Origin: Yaniella flava
GTDB taxonomy: Bacteria; Actinomycetota; Actinomycetes; Actinomycetales; Micrococcaceae
DNA: 64,000 nucleotides
Direction of reading: 5' to 3'
NCBI RefSeq assembly: GCF_039529295.1
Contig: NZ_BAAAMN010000049.1
Coordinates: forward strand, 124,001 to 188,000
Position 1 is the first letter of the stretch. Every line of letters begins with the position of its first letter. Of the stretch, positions 8,424-16,195 are shown in pieces. The position numbers and the translations under genes are program-made. The notes under the pieces are model-generated. The model saw nothing but the letters and a program-made list of their open reading frames with translations. It was not told where the DNA came from and ran no database searches.

Positions 8424-8732
8424 TTACTTGATGTCGGTGATCTTCACGCGGGTCTGGTCCTGACGGTGACCCTGGCGTTTCTTGTAACCGGTCTTGTTCT
8501 TGTATTTCTGGATGACAATTTTCTTGCCGCGCATGTGCTCGAGCACTTCGGCAGCAACCTTGACCTTATCCAGATCTTTTTTATCTGAGGTAACCTTGTC
8601 GCCATCAACCAGCATCAGGGCAGGTAGTTCAATAGAGCTACCTACTTCATCGGGTTGGCGATCTAGGACTACCAAGTCTCCTTCAGAGACTTTTTCCTGG
8701 CGTCCGCCAGCGCGTACAATCGCGTATGCCAT
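8424..8732 (-). CDS. rplU: 50S ribosomal protein L21
   Basis: L21 (102 aa) binds 23S rRNA. It starts MAYAIVRAGGRQ and ends with the conserved KNKTGYKKRQGHRQ and TRVKITDI segments. It is the first gene of rplU-rpmA-obgE and is preceded by its own promoter (8860-8889) and a leader of about 120 nt, long enough for feedback regulation, although I cannot assign a known leader structure by eye. Confidence 0.98.
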   Translation of the reverse strand: MAYAIVRAGGRQEKVSEGDLVVLDRQPDEVGSSIELPALMLVDGDKVTSDKKDLDKVKVAAEVLEHMRGKKIVIQKYKNKTGYKKRQGHRQDQTRVKITDIK

Positions 8733-8859
8733 TTGGACTCACTTCTCTCGACGTTAATCAAAAATCTTATCAGCTGTTTAAACACCTGAGGGTCTTGGCT
8801 CACGAGACAAGTCGCCGATTTTGGACACCAACTGCCAGGTTTCACAGCACCAAACAGGT

Positions 8860-8889
8860 AGTCTATCGCTTTTCGTCTCGTGATCCAAA
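8860..8889 (-). promoter_or_regulatory. Probable promoter of rplU-rpmA
   Basis: On the minus strand TTTGGA (8889-8884), an 18-nt spacer and TAGACT (8865-8860) fit a housekeeping -35/-10 pair. It lies just downstream of the RNase E stop (8897) and ahead of rplU. This separates the ribosomal operon from the RNase gene. Confidence 0.5.
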
Positions 8890-8896
8890 TTCTGTA

Positions 8897-11401
8897 TCAG
8901 CGTGGCGTGCCCGGTGAGGAGATCTCATCGGCTGCGACACCGACCCCCAAAATGGCCGACGTTTTCACAGGTTTATCCTGCTGTTTCGTCTGATCGGTGA
9001 CACTGGCAGCAAAGCTCTTGCCCTGCTGTTCGGGTTGGTCAGAGGCCTGCTGAATTTGTGTTGCCCCGGTTGGCGAAGACGCTGCACGACGACGCCGTTT
9101 GGGTGCTGGTTCTTTGGTGTGCTGCTGGGCAGCATCCGAAGTTTGAGATTGCCCCGCAGGCTGTGGTGATTCAACCTTAGGCTGCTGTGCAGGTTTCGAG
9201 TCGTGTTGCTGGTTCGAAGTCTGCTGTTCGCTGTTGGACTGTGACGCTTCACCACGGCGATTATTGCGACGGCGATCTCCGCGGCGTCGACGAGAGGATC
9301 CAGAGTGCTGATGCTCATCATCCTGGTCGTCCTGCTGATCTTGGTCTTTTCCGTTGTTGGCTGCAGCAATCGATGCCATTGCGTTGCGTGTCTGCTCGGC
9401 TTTGCCGTCGTCGTGACCATTGTATTGCTGGTCTTGTTCTGCGGGCTGGGACTGGTGCTGGTCTTTATTGCGACGGCCGCGACGTGTGCCGGCATCTCCG
9501 CCACGACGACGTTGACCGGATGAATCATGCGGTTTGCCACGCTCAACTGGCTCGTCGTGGACGATTATGCCACGACCAGCACAGTGTTCACAGTCGTGCG
9601 AGAACACTTCCACCAGACCCGTGCCCATACGTTTGCGGGTCATTTGGACCAACCCAAGAGAGGTGACCTCGGCGACTTGGTGTCGTGACCGGTCACGGCC
9701 CAGGCACTCTACGAGACGACGCACGACAAGATCACGATTGGATTCCAGCACCATGTCAATAAAGTCGACCACGATGATGCCACCGATATCGCGCAACCGC
9801 AGCTGACGGACAATCTCCTCCGCAGCTTCCAAGTTATTTTTGGTGACCGTTTCTTCCAGGTTGCCGCCTGAACCGGTAAATTTACCCGTGTTGACATCTA
9901 CCACGGTCATGGCTTCTGTACGGTCAAAGACTAACGAACCACCAGAGGGTAGATTCACTTTCCGATCCAGTGCCTTATGCAGTTGTTCATCAATCCGGAA
10001 ATGGCCAAACAGATCCATGCCGTTGAATGCTTTGGGATCCCATTTTTCTAATCGATCGACGAGATCGGGTGCCACATAGGTGACATAGGCTTGGATTTTG
10101 TCCCAAACCTCATCGCCTTCAACCAACATTTTGGTGAAGTCTTCATTAAATACATCACGAACCACTTTGATCGTCAGGTCAGGTTCGGAGTGCAACAGCT
10201 CGGGGGCCAAGACTTTATTCGAGTTGGACTGCTCTTCGATTTCTTCCCACTGCACGCGCAGCCGGTTGATGTCGTTGAGGAGTTCATCTTCGGCGATGCC
10301 TTCCGCGGCGGTCCGCACGATGACACCGGTCTTATTTGGCAAGTGTTCTTTGAGAATAGACTTCAAACGGTTGCGTTCAGTATCCGGCAGTTTCCGCGAG
10401 ATACCGGTCATGCTACCGCCTGGCACATAGACCAAGTAACGTCCGGGCAAGGACACTTGTGCTGTCAGACGTGCACCTTTGTGACCCACCGGATCTTTGG
10501 TGACCTGCACCAGTACCGGGTCGCCGGATTTCAGCGCGTTCTCAATTTTCTTGGGTTTGCCATCCAGTTGTGCTGTGTCCCAGTTGACTTCACCGGCATA
10601 GAGGACAGCGTTGCGGCCGCGACCAATATCGACGAAGGCCGCTTCCATGGATGGCAGAACATTCTGAACTTTACCCAGGTACACGTTGCCGATTAATGAA
10701 TCTTGTTGTGTATTCGACACAAAGTGTTCGGCAAAAATACCGTCTTCGAGTACAGCGATCTGGATGCGATCATCGTGTTGCCGCACCATCATTTTGCGCT
10801 CAACAGATTCCCTGCGAGCCAAAAACTCGGCTTCTGATACGACATCGTTGCGTTGGCGACCTCGGCGCGAACTGCGACGGCGCTGGCGCTTGGCTTCGAG
10901 TCGTGTCGAACCGCGCAGTGAGGTGACCTCGTCAGGTCCAGAAGTTGAAGCCTGGCGCGGGGCACGAACACGGGTCACGGTATCTTCTGGATCCCCGTCA
11001 CCACCGCCGTCCATTTCTAAGTCAACATTGCCCCGGCGACGTCTGCGACGACGATGCGACACCGTATGTTCCTCATCGATCTCATCATCGCTGTGTTCGT
11101 CCTCGCGCGCACCGCGAGGTGAGCGCTTCGGCTGTTGACGCTGATCTTTATTGGCGTTAGCGTCGTCGCGATCGGTGTCATCGCGCTGTTGGTTTTTGTT
11201 CCGCTGCTTCTTGTTTTGATTATTTTTCTTCCGCCCGCGGTCCTCACGCGGCTCTTCTTTCGGAGCTTCGCGGCGGCGTACCGGCACCTGCGAGAAGTCT
11301 GGGGCTTGAAACAGTAGGCCCGTCGGATCATCTGGCATCGTGGTGCCTGCTGAATGCTGCGCATTATCCGTTTGTGCTTGCGTGTTATCGGCAGCTGTCA
11401 T
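8897..11401 (-). CDS. rne: Ribonuclease E/G family endoribonuclease
   Basis: This RNase E/G (about 834 aa) cuts single-stranded, 5'-monophosphate-rich RNA in mRNA decay and rRNA/tRNA maturation. The central catalytic part has an S1 region, the DNase I-like metal-binding segments VVDVNTGKFTG and IVVDFIDM, and the Zn-link CEHCAGRG. Long low-complexity arms flank it: an Arg/Asn/Asp-rich N-terminal arm (about 200 residues) and a Gln/Ser/Arg-rich C-terminal arm (about 200 residues). This is the actinobacterial layout with the core in the middle. I choose ATG 11401 over the upstream in-frame start at 11434 because GGGAGG precedes it at good spacing. Confidence 0.93.
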   Translation of the reverse strand: MTAADNTQAQTDNAQHSAGTTMPDDPTGLLFQAPDFSQVPVRRREAPKEEPREDRGRKKNNQNKKQRNKNQQRDDTDRDDANANKDQRQQPKRSPRGAREDEHSDDEIDEEHTVSHRRRRRRRGNVDLEMDGGGDGDPEDTVTRVRAPRQASTSGPDEVTSLRGSTRLEAKRQRRRSSRRGRQRNDVVSEAEFLARRESVERKMMVRQHDDRIQIAVLEDGIFAEHFVSNTQQDSLIGNVYLGKVQNVLPSMEAAFVDIGRGRNAVLYAGEVNWDTAQLDGKPKKIENALKSGDPVLVQVTKDPVGHKGARLTAQVSLPGRYLVYVPGGSMTGISRKLPDTERNRLKSILKEHLPNKTGVIVRTAAEGIAEDELLNDINRLRVQWEEIEEQSNSNKVLAPELLHSEPDLTIKVVRDVFNEDFTKMLVEGDEVWDKIQAYVTYVAPDLVDRLEKWDPKAFNGMDLFGHFRIDEQLHKALDRKVNLPSGGSLVFDRTEAMTVVDVNTGKFTGSGGNLEETVTKNNLEAAEEIVRQLRLRDIGGIIVVDFIDMVLESNRDLVVRRLVECLGRDRSRHQVAEVTSLGLVQMTRKRMGTGLVEVFSHDCEHCAGRGIIVHDEPVERGKPHDSSGQRRRGGDAGTRRGRRNKDQHQSQPAEQDQQYNGHDDGKAEQTRNAMASIAAANNGKDQDQQDDQDDEHQHSGSSRRRRGDRRRNNRRGEASQSNSEQQTSNQQHDSKPAQQPKVESPQPAGQSQTSDAAQQHTKEPAPKRRRRAASSPTGATQIQQASDQPEQQGKSFAASVTDQTKQQDKPVKTSAILGVGVAADEISSPGTPR

Positions 11402-11740
11402 GCTGCGCCTCCCGGGCCTAAGCGTGATCCGCACTCATCACGGTTAGACCGAATCCGGTTGTGCGTACGCCGCATTGGCTTATACGCACTACGAAAAAGC
11501 CTAATATGAACCGGTCTGTGCCGGAGCCAGCAGAAGCGTCCAAGACAATTCAAAAACTTCAGGTGCTCGCAGTCGGGGGATTCAACATCCTTTTCACTAT
11601 GATGGAATCTACCGTCGCAACCGCAAGCCATAAAGCTTCCGCAGGACCAAACGGGTGTGCGTGCCCGTAGAGGTCTCCACTATTGTGACATACTTTGCGC
11701 AAAAACTCGCCATTAGACTCTAATTCTCAGCTTCCGGCCT
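11402..11740. other. Divergent intergenic region between rne and the VKOR gene
   Basis: About 340 bp without a convincing gene. It must hold the promoters of both flanking genes. The end nearest the VKOR gene is AT-richer and includes TAGACT at 11714-11719. No strong hairpin or conserved RNA is visible. Short open frames here lack ribosome-binding sites. Confidence 0.5.
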
Positions 11741-11746
11741 TATACT
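11741..11746 (+). promoter_or_regulatory. -10 element for leaderless VKOR mRNA
   Basis: TATACT lies exactly 7 nt before the GTG start at 11754, and no Shine-Dalgarno is present. This is the spacing expected if transcription begins at the start codon. No clear -35 is seen. The same layout recurs upstream of several other genes in this window. Confidence 0.5.
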
Positions 11747-11753
11747 CGGCCCT

Positions 11754-12371
11754 GTGAATACCGCCATAAAAGATACGAGTGACGTTGAGTCGCGCCCCTG
11801 GTACGCCCACAGTTTTGGAACAGCAATTCTATTGCTGATCACCGGAGTGGTCGGCATGATTGCCACCTTGGTGTTGACCTATGAGCGTGTCCAACTTTGG
11901 ATGGATCCCGCGTATGTCACCTCGTGTGATGTCAATGTATGGGTCTCATGTGGCACAGTCATGCAGTCCTGGCAGGCCTCCCTCTTTGGGTTCTCCAACC
12001 AATTTATTGGACTCATTGGATTCGCGATCGTCATCACGATCGGGATGGCGATTATGGGTGGTGCCCGTTTTTCAAACTGGTGGTGGCATGCCACATCCAT
12101 CGGACTCACGCTGGCGATGATCTTCTGCTTATGGCTCTGGACCCAGGCTGTTTACAGTATCAACACGCTGTGTCTGTATTGCATGATCGTATGGGCCGTC
12201 ACGATCCCGGCCGCGATTCTGATTTTTGCCCGCAATGTCTGCCACGACTTGATCAAAGTCACACCACGAACGAAGATGATAATAACGACGGCCGCCTGGC
12301 CGACGATCATCTTGTTATACGTGGTGATCGGCGCATCGATCTTGCTCCGCTTTGGCGAAGCAATGTTTTAG
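11754..12371 (+). CDS. Vitamin K epoxide reductase (VKOR) family membrane protein
   Basis: Bacterial VKOR reoxidises DsbA-like proteins and passes electrons to menaquinone, supporting disulfide formation outside the membrane. This 205-aa protein has about five transmembrane helices. The redox pair CLYC is at residues 140-143 and the loop cysteines are C58 and C66, all four of the expected set. There is no fused thioredoxin domain, so it needs a separate DsbA partner, which is not adjacent. GTG 11754 is taken as the start because a -10 hexamer lies 7 nt upstream. The 3' end is followed closely by a NUDIX gene. Confidence 0.88.
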   Translation: MNTAIKDTSDVESRPWYAHSFGTAILLLITGVVGMIATLVLTYERVQLWMDPAYVTSCDVNVWVSCGTVMQSWQASLFGFSNQFIGLIGFAIVITIGMAIMGGARFSNWWWHATSIGLTLAMIFCLWLWTQAVYSINTLCLYCMIVWAVTIPAAILIFARNVCHDLIKVTPRTKMIITTAAWPTIILLYVVIGASILLRFGEAMF

Positions 12372-12402
12372 GACACCTTTGGACGCCAACACATTCAATG
12401 CC

Positions 12403-13041
12403 ATGCCTCGACCAGAATTGACCCACCCATATGTCGAGGCCAGACATGCCGCATCGGTCATTATGCTGCGTCAAGCAGCAAACACCTTAGAAGTCTATGT
12501 ACAGCATCGGGCAACCACGATGGACTTTGCTGCAGGTGCCGTAGTGTTTCCCGGAGGTCGCACCGATGCCGAAGATGCCGACTTTGATTTTGGTACAGCG
12601 GCTCGTCCGGTACTGAACACACATGTACATGGCTGGCAGAAGACCTCGCTAGCATCGCAGCACGCGAACCAAGCGTTTACCAATTCATCGATGATGTTAC
12701 GCACGGGACTGCGTGAAGTGGAAGAAGAAACCGGCGCGAGGCTCCAACCAGATCTCATGCATCCGTGGGCGAACCTCACCACACCGGTGGGGTATCCGAA
12801 ACGCTTCGATACGTTCTTCTATATAGCTACACCAGATGAGGATGTGCTGCCAGAAAATATCACCACTGAGGCCACACATGCCGAGTGGTGCAGTATCCAA
12901 TCCATCCTCGACGATGCCGCAGCAGAACGGATCGCCCTCATGCGGCCCACCAAGTTTCTGCTGACAAACATTTTAGAACGTGGTTCGATTAAGGCGCTTT
13001 TCGTTGGCGACCAGGTGGTTGAACCGATCCATGGTCTTTAG
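12403..13041 (+). CDS. NUDIX hydrolase family protein
   Basis: A NUDIX-fold hydrolase of about 212 aa. A GAVVFPGGR segment lies near residues 45-53 and the core helix motif REVEEETG near 104-111, separated by a 50-residue insertion. This places it with the long NUDIX proteins related to NUDT7/NUDT19-type or CoA-type pyrophosphatases rather than MutT. Substrate unknown. I take ATG 12403; an in-frame TTG at 12352 would overlap the VKOR gene, and neither has a good RBS, so translation may depend on readthrough from VKOR. It converges on the AraC gene with only 14 bp between stops. Confidence 0.8.
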   Translation: MPRPELTHPYVEARHAASVIMLRQAANTLEVYVQHRATTMDFAAGAVVFPGGRTDAEDADFDFGTAARPVLNTHVHGWQKTSLASQHANQAFTNSSMMLRTGLREVEEETGARLQPDLMHPWANLTTPVGYPKRFDTFFYIATPDEDVLPENITTEATHAEWCSIQSILDDAAAERIALMRPTKFLLTNILERGSIKALFVGDQVVEPIHGL

Positions 13042-13055
13042 GCAAACAGGACTTT

Positions 13056-13976
13056 TTATCCTTCCCAGTGGATAGGTGCACACCCGAACATCGTTCGGAA
13101 GCTCCTGCTAAAAGTTGCTGGACTCTCAAAACCCACCCGACGGGCAATTGACGCGACGCTGAGATTTGTGGTGCCTCGTTGCGCAAGCATCCGCGCAGCA
13201 TGACCTAAGCGTACTTCCCGCAGATAACGTCCAGGCGTATCTTCAACGGCACGAAACGTGAGATGGAGTTTCCGAACAGAGATGTGATGAGCTGCTGCTA
13301 GGCGCTCAACTGATAATTTCGGGTTGCGAAAGTGCTCATGAATGTAGCTTTTCAGGATCTCCAACGTTGACGGGTCTGAGTCCCATGAAAACTCCCGTTG
13401 ATACAGCGCAGTGCGCAAAACACTCCTGAGCAACGATGTGCTGGTGTGGACAAATGTAGAGCCGACTGTTGAGCTGGCTTGAGTGTGCTCTCGGGAAATG
13501 CCGTATAGGAGCCCTCCAAGTGCCGACACGCCTGGCACGGAAGGTTCAAATGCACGCGCACATAGCTGACTAACAAGATTTTCCGTAAGCTCAAGTGCAT
13601 CTCGAGGGATCTTTAAGACAAGCAGCTCCTGATCCCGGGAGCGATGATCAAGCGTGTACGGGCGATTCGCTTCGTACAAGACGGCGCTGCCAGGTGCCAC
13701 TACAGCGGTGCGGTGATGCTGATGAACATAACTCGTGGACCGAACTTGGACTGACAGCAACAGATCATTATGCTCACTGCGGCGTGCAAGCGACTCAGTC
13801 CGTTCCACATGGACTTGATTGGAACGAATATGCGACAGCGATACCTCGTTCGATAGCTTTGTGTTGTGTAACGAAGCGTGAAAACCAGGTCCTCCCTGAG
13901 TACATCGCAGCGGTACGAAGGCTTGACTCGACACGATCTCCCAGTCATGAATATCACTGACTGACAGTTCCGTCAT
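13056..13976 (-). CDS. AraC family transcriptional regulator (NitR-like)
   Basis: A 306-aa regulator. An N-terminal cupin-like effector domain of the AraC-binding type covers about residues 1-180. The C-terminus has two helix-turn-helix motifs, including LSVERLAAAHHISVRKLHLTF (split here for length: LSVERLAAAHHISVRK) and the family signature VGFESPATFSRSFRTMFG. ATG 13976 has SD AAAGGA 6 nt upstream. It is transcribed away from the nitrilase gene, and the gap between them carries two 21-bp-spaced direct repeats that suit an AraC dimer. Nitrilase genes elsewhere, such as in Rhodococcus, are induced by AraC-type regulators, so it probably activates the nitrilase in response to a nitrile or its product. 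Confidence 0.85.
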   Translation of the reverse strand: MTELSVSDIHDWEIVSSQAFVPLRCTQGGPGFHASLHNTKLSNEVSLSHIRSNQVHVERTESLARRSEHNDLLLSVQVRSTSYVHQHHRTAVVAPGSAVLYEANRPYTLDHRSRDQELLVLKIPRDALELTENLVSQLCARAFEPSVPGVSALGGLLYGISREHTQASSTVGSTFVHTSTSLLRSVLRTALYQREFSWDSDPSTLEILKSYIHEHFRNPKLSVERLAAAHHISVRKLHLTFRAVEDTPGRYLREVRLGHAARMLAQRGTTNLSVASIARRVGFESPATFSRSFRTMFGCAPIHWEG

Positions 13977-14000
13977 CGCGTTTCCTTTCAGTGCGTGCCC

Positions 14001-14018
14001 CTCGGTCCGATAACCGAG
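14001..14018. repeat. Short inverted repeat in the AraC gene leader
   Basis: CTCGGT and ACCGAG pair across a 6-nt loop. It lies about 25 bp upstream of the AraC start. It could be a small hairpin in the leader or part of an operator. It is short, so chance is possible. Confidence 0.3.
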
Positions 14019-14022
14019 CAAT

Positions 14023-14060
14023 TGCAGAAATTGTTAGCTAGCGTGCAGAAAACGCTAACG
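14023..14060. promoter_or_regulatory. Two direct repeats, probable AraC-family operator
   Basis: TGCAGAAATTGTTAGC (14023) and TGCAGAAAACGCTAAC (14044) share TGCAGAAA-N2-G-Y-TA-N-C and start exactly 21 bp apart, two helical turns, like the I1-I2 half-sites of araBAD. A candidate nitrilase promoter follows, GTGACT (14069) and GATACT (14091) with a 16-bp spacer, so the downstream repeat ends about 9 bp before the -35. This fits activation of the nitrilase by a tandem-bound AraC dimer. Confidence 0.6.
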
Positions 14061-14133
14061 ACAGGAGGTGACTCTGATCATAGCATTGGAGATACTTACT
14101 TAGACGAAATATCCGTAGCACTGAGGAGTGACA

Positions 14134-15162
14134 ATGAACGAGACAGTACGAGTCGCAGCAGTCCAAGCCGAGCCCGTTTGGTTGGATCTTGATGCCACAA
14201 CCGATAAGACTATCGACCTAATGCGTGAAGCCTCCGAGAGTGGCGCGCAGTTAATTGCTTTTCCGGAAACGTGGATTCCAGGGTATCCAGTCTTTCTGTG
14301 GTCACATTCCGTATTCGAACAAATGGATTTTGTGGCGCGTTACCGTGCCAATTCGATGAGCATTGACAGCGACCAAATCCGAAAGATCCGTGAGGCAGCT
14401 AGCCAATACTCAATCAGCGTTGTATTAGGCTTCAGTGAGAAAGACGGTGGCTCACTCTACATGGCTCAAATTATCATCGACGAGACCGGCGAGATTGTAC
14501 TGCATCGGCGTAAGCTTAAGCCGACCCATGTTGAACGGACCCTATTTGGAGAGTCAGATGGCAGTGGTATCAAAGTTGTCGACACGGCTCTTGGGAGAAT
14601 AGGGGCTTTAAACTGTTTCGAACATCTGCAGCCCCTCACGAAGTATGCGATGTACACACAAAACCAGCAGATCCATGTGGCAGGTTGGCCATGTCTAGGC
14701 GTGATGGGAGATGTGCCCGCGCTCAGTCCGGAAACGATCATGGCATGTTCACAAACCTATGCGCTCGAAGGCGGCACGTTTGTAATTACGGCGACACAGA
14801 TCATGTCTGATGAAGGAGCTATGGCATTCCCCACGGTTGGGGGAAAGCCTAGCCCGGTCTACACGGGTGGCGGTGGATACGCCCGTGCATATGGACCTGA
14901 TTCGACGTTGCTAACTGAACCTTTAGACCCTGCAACAGAAGGCCTCGTCTTCGCGGACCTGGATTTCGGGGCCATAGAAGCCGCCAAACTCACTCTTGAT
15001 CCCGCTGGACACTACTCGCGGCCGGATGTTACTGCCCTGTTATTTGATAACCGGCCACAGGCTCCAGTAGTACAAACGCAAAAACTGCCTCAAGCATCCT
15101 GGCATGAAGAGAATCTGTCTTCTAGTGCACTCGATACTGAACCGACACCGATAGATATGTAA
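14134..15162 (+). CDS. Nitrilase (aliphatic/aryl nitrile hydrolase)
   Basis: Hydrolyses nitriles to carboxylic acids and ammonia. The catalytic triad is complete: Glu45 (AFPETWIPGYP), Lys129 (RRKLKPTHVERTLFGESDG) and Cys161 (LNCFEHLQP). The Cys motif and the length of 342 aa place it with true nitrilases (EC 3.5.5) rather than omega-amidases or carbamoylases. The usual Trp after the Cys is Phe here. Start is ATG 14134 with SD GAGGAG at 5 nt; an in-frame GTG 6 nt earlier is less likely. It is divergent from the AraC regulator and ends at a strong terminator shared with ndk. The pair interrupts an otherwise housekeeping order and was probably gained by transfer (inference). The natural substrate is unknown. 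Confidence 0.9.
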   Translation: MNETVRVAAVQAEPVWLDLDATTDKTIDLMREASESGAQLIAFPETWIPGYPVFLWSHSVFEQMDFVARYRANSMSIDSDQIRKIREAASQYSISVVLGFSEKDGGSLYMAQIIIDETGEIVLHRRKLKPTHVERTLFGESDGSGIKVVDTALGRIGALNCFEHLQPLTKYAMYTQNQQIHVAGWPCLGVMGDVPALSPETIMACSQTYALEGGTFVITATQIMSDEGAMAFPTVGGKPSPVYTGGGGYARAYGPDSTLLTEPLDPATEGLVFADLDFGAIEAAKLTLDPAGHYSRPDVTALLFDNRPQAPVVQTQKLPQASWHEENLSSSALDTEPTPIDM

Positions 15163-15177
15163 CCCCATAAAGGCAGC

Positions 15178-15206
15178 GCAGGCACCGATTTTGTACCGGT
15201 GCCTGC
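15178..15206. terminator. Bidirectional terminator between nitrilase and ndk
   Basis: GCAGGCACCG / CGGTGCCTGC form a perfect 10-bp stem with a 9-nt loop between two convergent genes. On the minus strand it follows ndk, with an A/T-rich flank on either side. Confidence 0.75.
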
Positions 15207-15225
15207 ACTATAAAAGCTGTTGTTC

Positions 15226-15645
15226 TTAGCCGAACCAAATGTCCATCTCACGTTGAGCTGACAACGTGGAATCGGAGGCGTGAATGAGATTTTTTTGCAC
15301 GCCTTCGCCCCAGTCGCGGCCAAGGTCACCGCGGATGGTCCCTGGTTCGGCCAGCGTTGGATCTGATATGCCGGCTAGTACTCGGATTCCTTCAATCACA
15401 CGTTCGCCTTCGACAATTGCGGCGACAATCGGACCTGAGGCCATGAAGTTCACGAGCGGTTCAAAGAATTCTTTGCCCTCGTGTTCTTCGTAGTGCACGG
15501 CGAGCATCTGAGGGGTCGCATTGAGCATGTTCAGTTCGACGATCTGGTAACCCTTACGCTCAATACGCGACAGTATTTCGCCGGTAAGGCCACGTTCCAC
15601 ACCATCGGGCTTTACGAGTACAAGTGTGCGTTCGGGCTGGCTCAT
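15226..15645 (-). CDS. ndk: Nucleoside diphosphate kinase
   Basis: Ndk transfers the gamma-phosphate of ATP to other NDPs through a phospho-His. The 139-aa product starts MSQPERTLVLVKPDGVERG. The active-site His is in NLIHASDS and the NDK signature is present (RGDLGRDW region). ATG 15645 is chosen because GAGG lies 6 nt upstream and the length fits the family; longer in-frame starts exist. It is the last gene of ileS-folC-DUF4233-ndk. Confidence 0.97.
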   Translation of the reverse strand: MSQPERTLVLVKPDGVERGLTGEILSRIERKGYQIVELNMLNATPQMLAVHYEEHEGKEFFEPLVNFMASGPIVAAIVEGERVIEGIRVLAGISDPTLAEPGTIRGDLGRDWGEGVQKNLIHASDSTLSAQREMDIWFG

Positions 15646-15706
15646 AACTACCTCATTCATCAGATGCTTCGGCGAACGCGGTGTGCGTTGCCGTACATGA
15701 TCATAC

Positions 15707-16195
15707 CTAATCGGTGTCTGTTTCCACACCATGTTCACGCTCCCAGGCTGCTTGCTCTGCGGCGCGTTTCTGATTGTCTATATCGATCTGTTTTCCTTTG
15801 ACCACGGCATACCACCAGGCCAGTGCAAATGCGATGCCAACAAAGAATCCGAATGGTTCCAAAAACCCGGAAGCGATGAGCAGCACTTGGATGATCCACC
15901 CGATGGCGATACCCAGTGGTTTGGTCACCATCCGTGCGGTGGCGCCGGCGATCACGGCGAGCACGAGGCTACCGACCAGCATCCACACACCACCGTTGTC
16001 TTGGTGGAGCCCGAACAGCATCAGACCGAAAAACGCAATGACAAAGGCTTCACCCAATAAGACGGTGGCGGTAAAGAGCACGAAGATGGAGCGTTGCTTC
16101 TTCTGCTGGCCGGGCTGCCACTCGCGTTGGCTTTTCGTTTCACGATCAGGACGCCATGATTCTTTGCCTGGCGTCGTGTGTTCCTCAGGACTCAT
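15707..16195 (-). CDS. DUF4233 domain membrane protein
   Basis: A 162-aa membrane protein with a polar, charged N-terminus (about 45 residues) and four predicted transmembrane helices at about 47-140. A charged tail follows after KGKQIDIDNQ. The GWIIQVLLIASGF stretch matches the DUF4233 family, which follows folC in actinobacteria. ATG 16195 overlaps the end of folC by 11 nt and uses an AGGAGG inside it. Function unknown. Confidence 0.85.
   Translation of the reverse strand: MSPEEHTTPGKESWRPDRETKSQREWQPGQQKKQRSIFVLFTATVLLGEAFVIAFFGLMLFGLHQDNGGVWMLVGSLVLAVIAGATARMVTKPLGIAIGWIIQVLLIASGFLEPFGFFVGIAFALAWWYAVVKGKQIDIDNQKRAAEQAAWEREHGVETDTD

Noticed and set aside
8733..8859. L21 leader riboregulator
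   Set aside because: The rplU leader is long enough, but I could not match a known L21 leader structure by eye.
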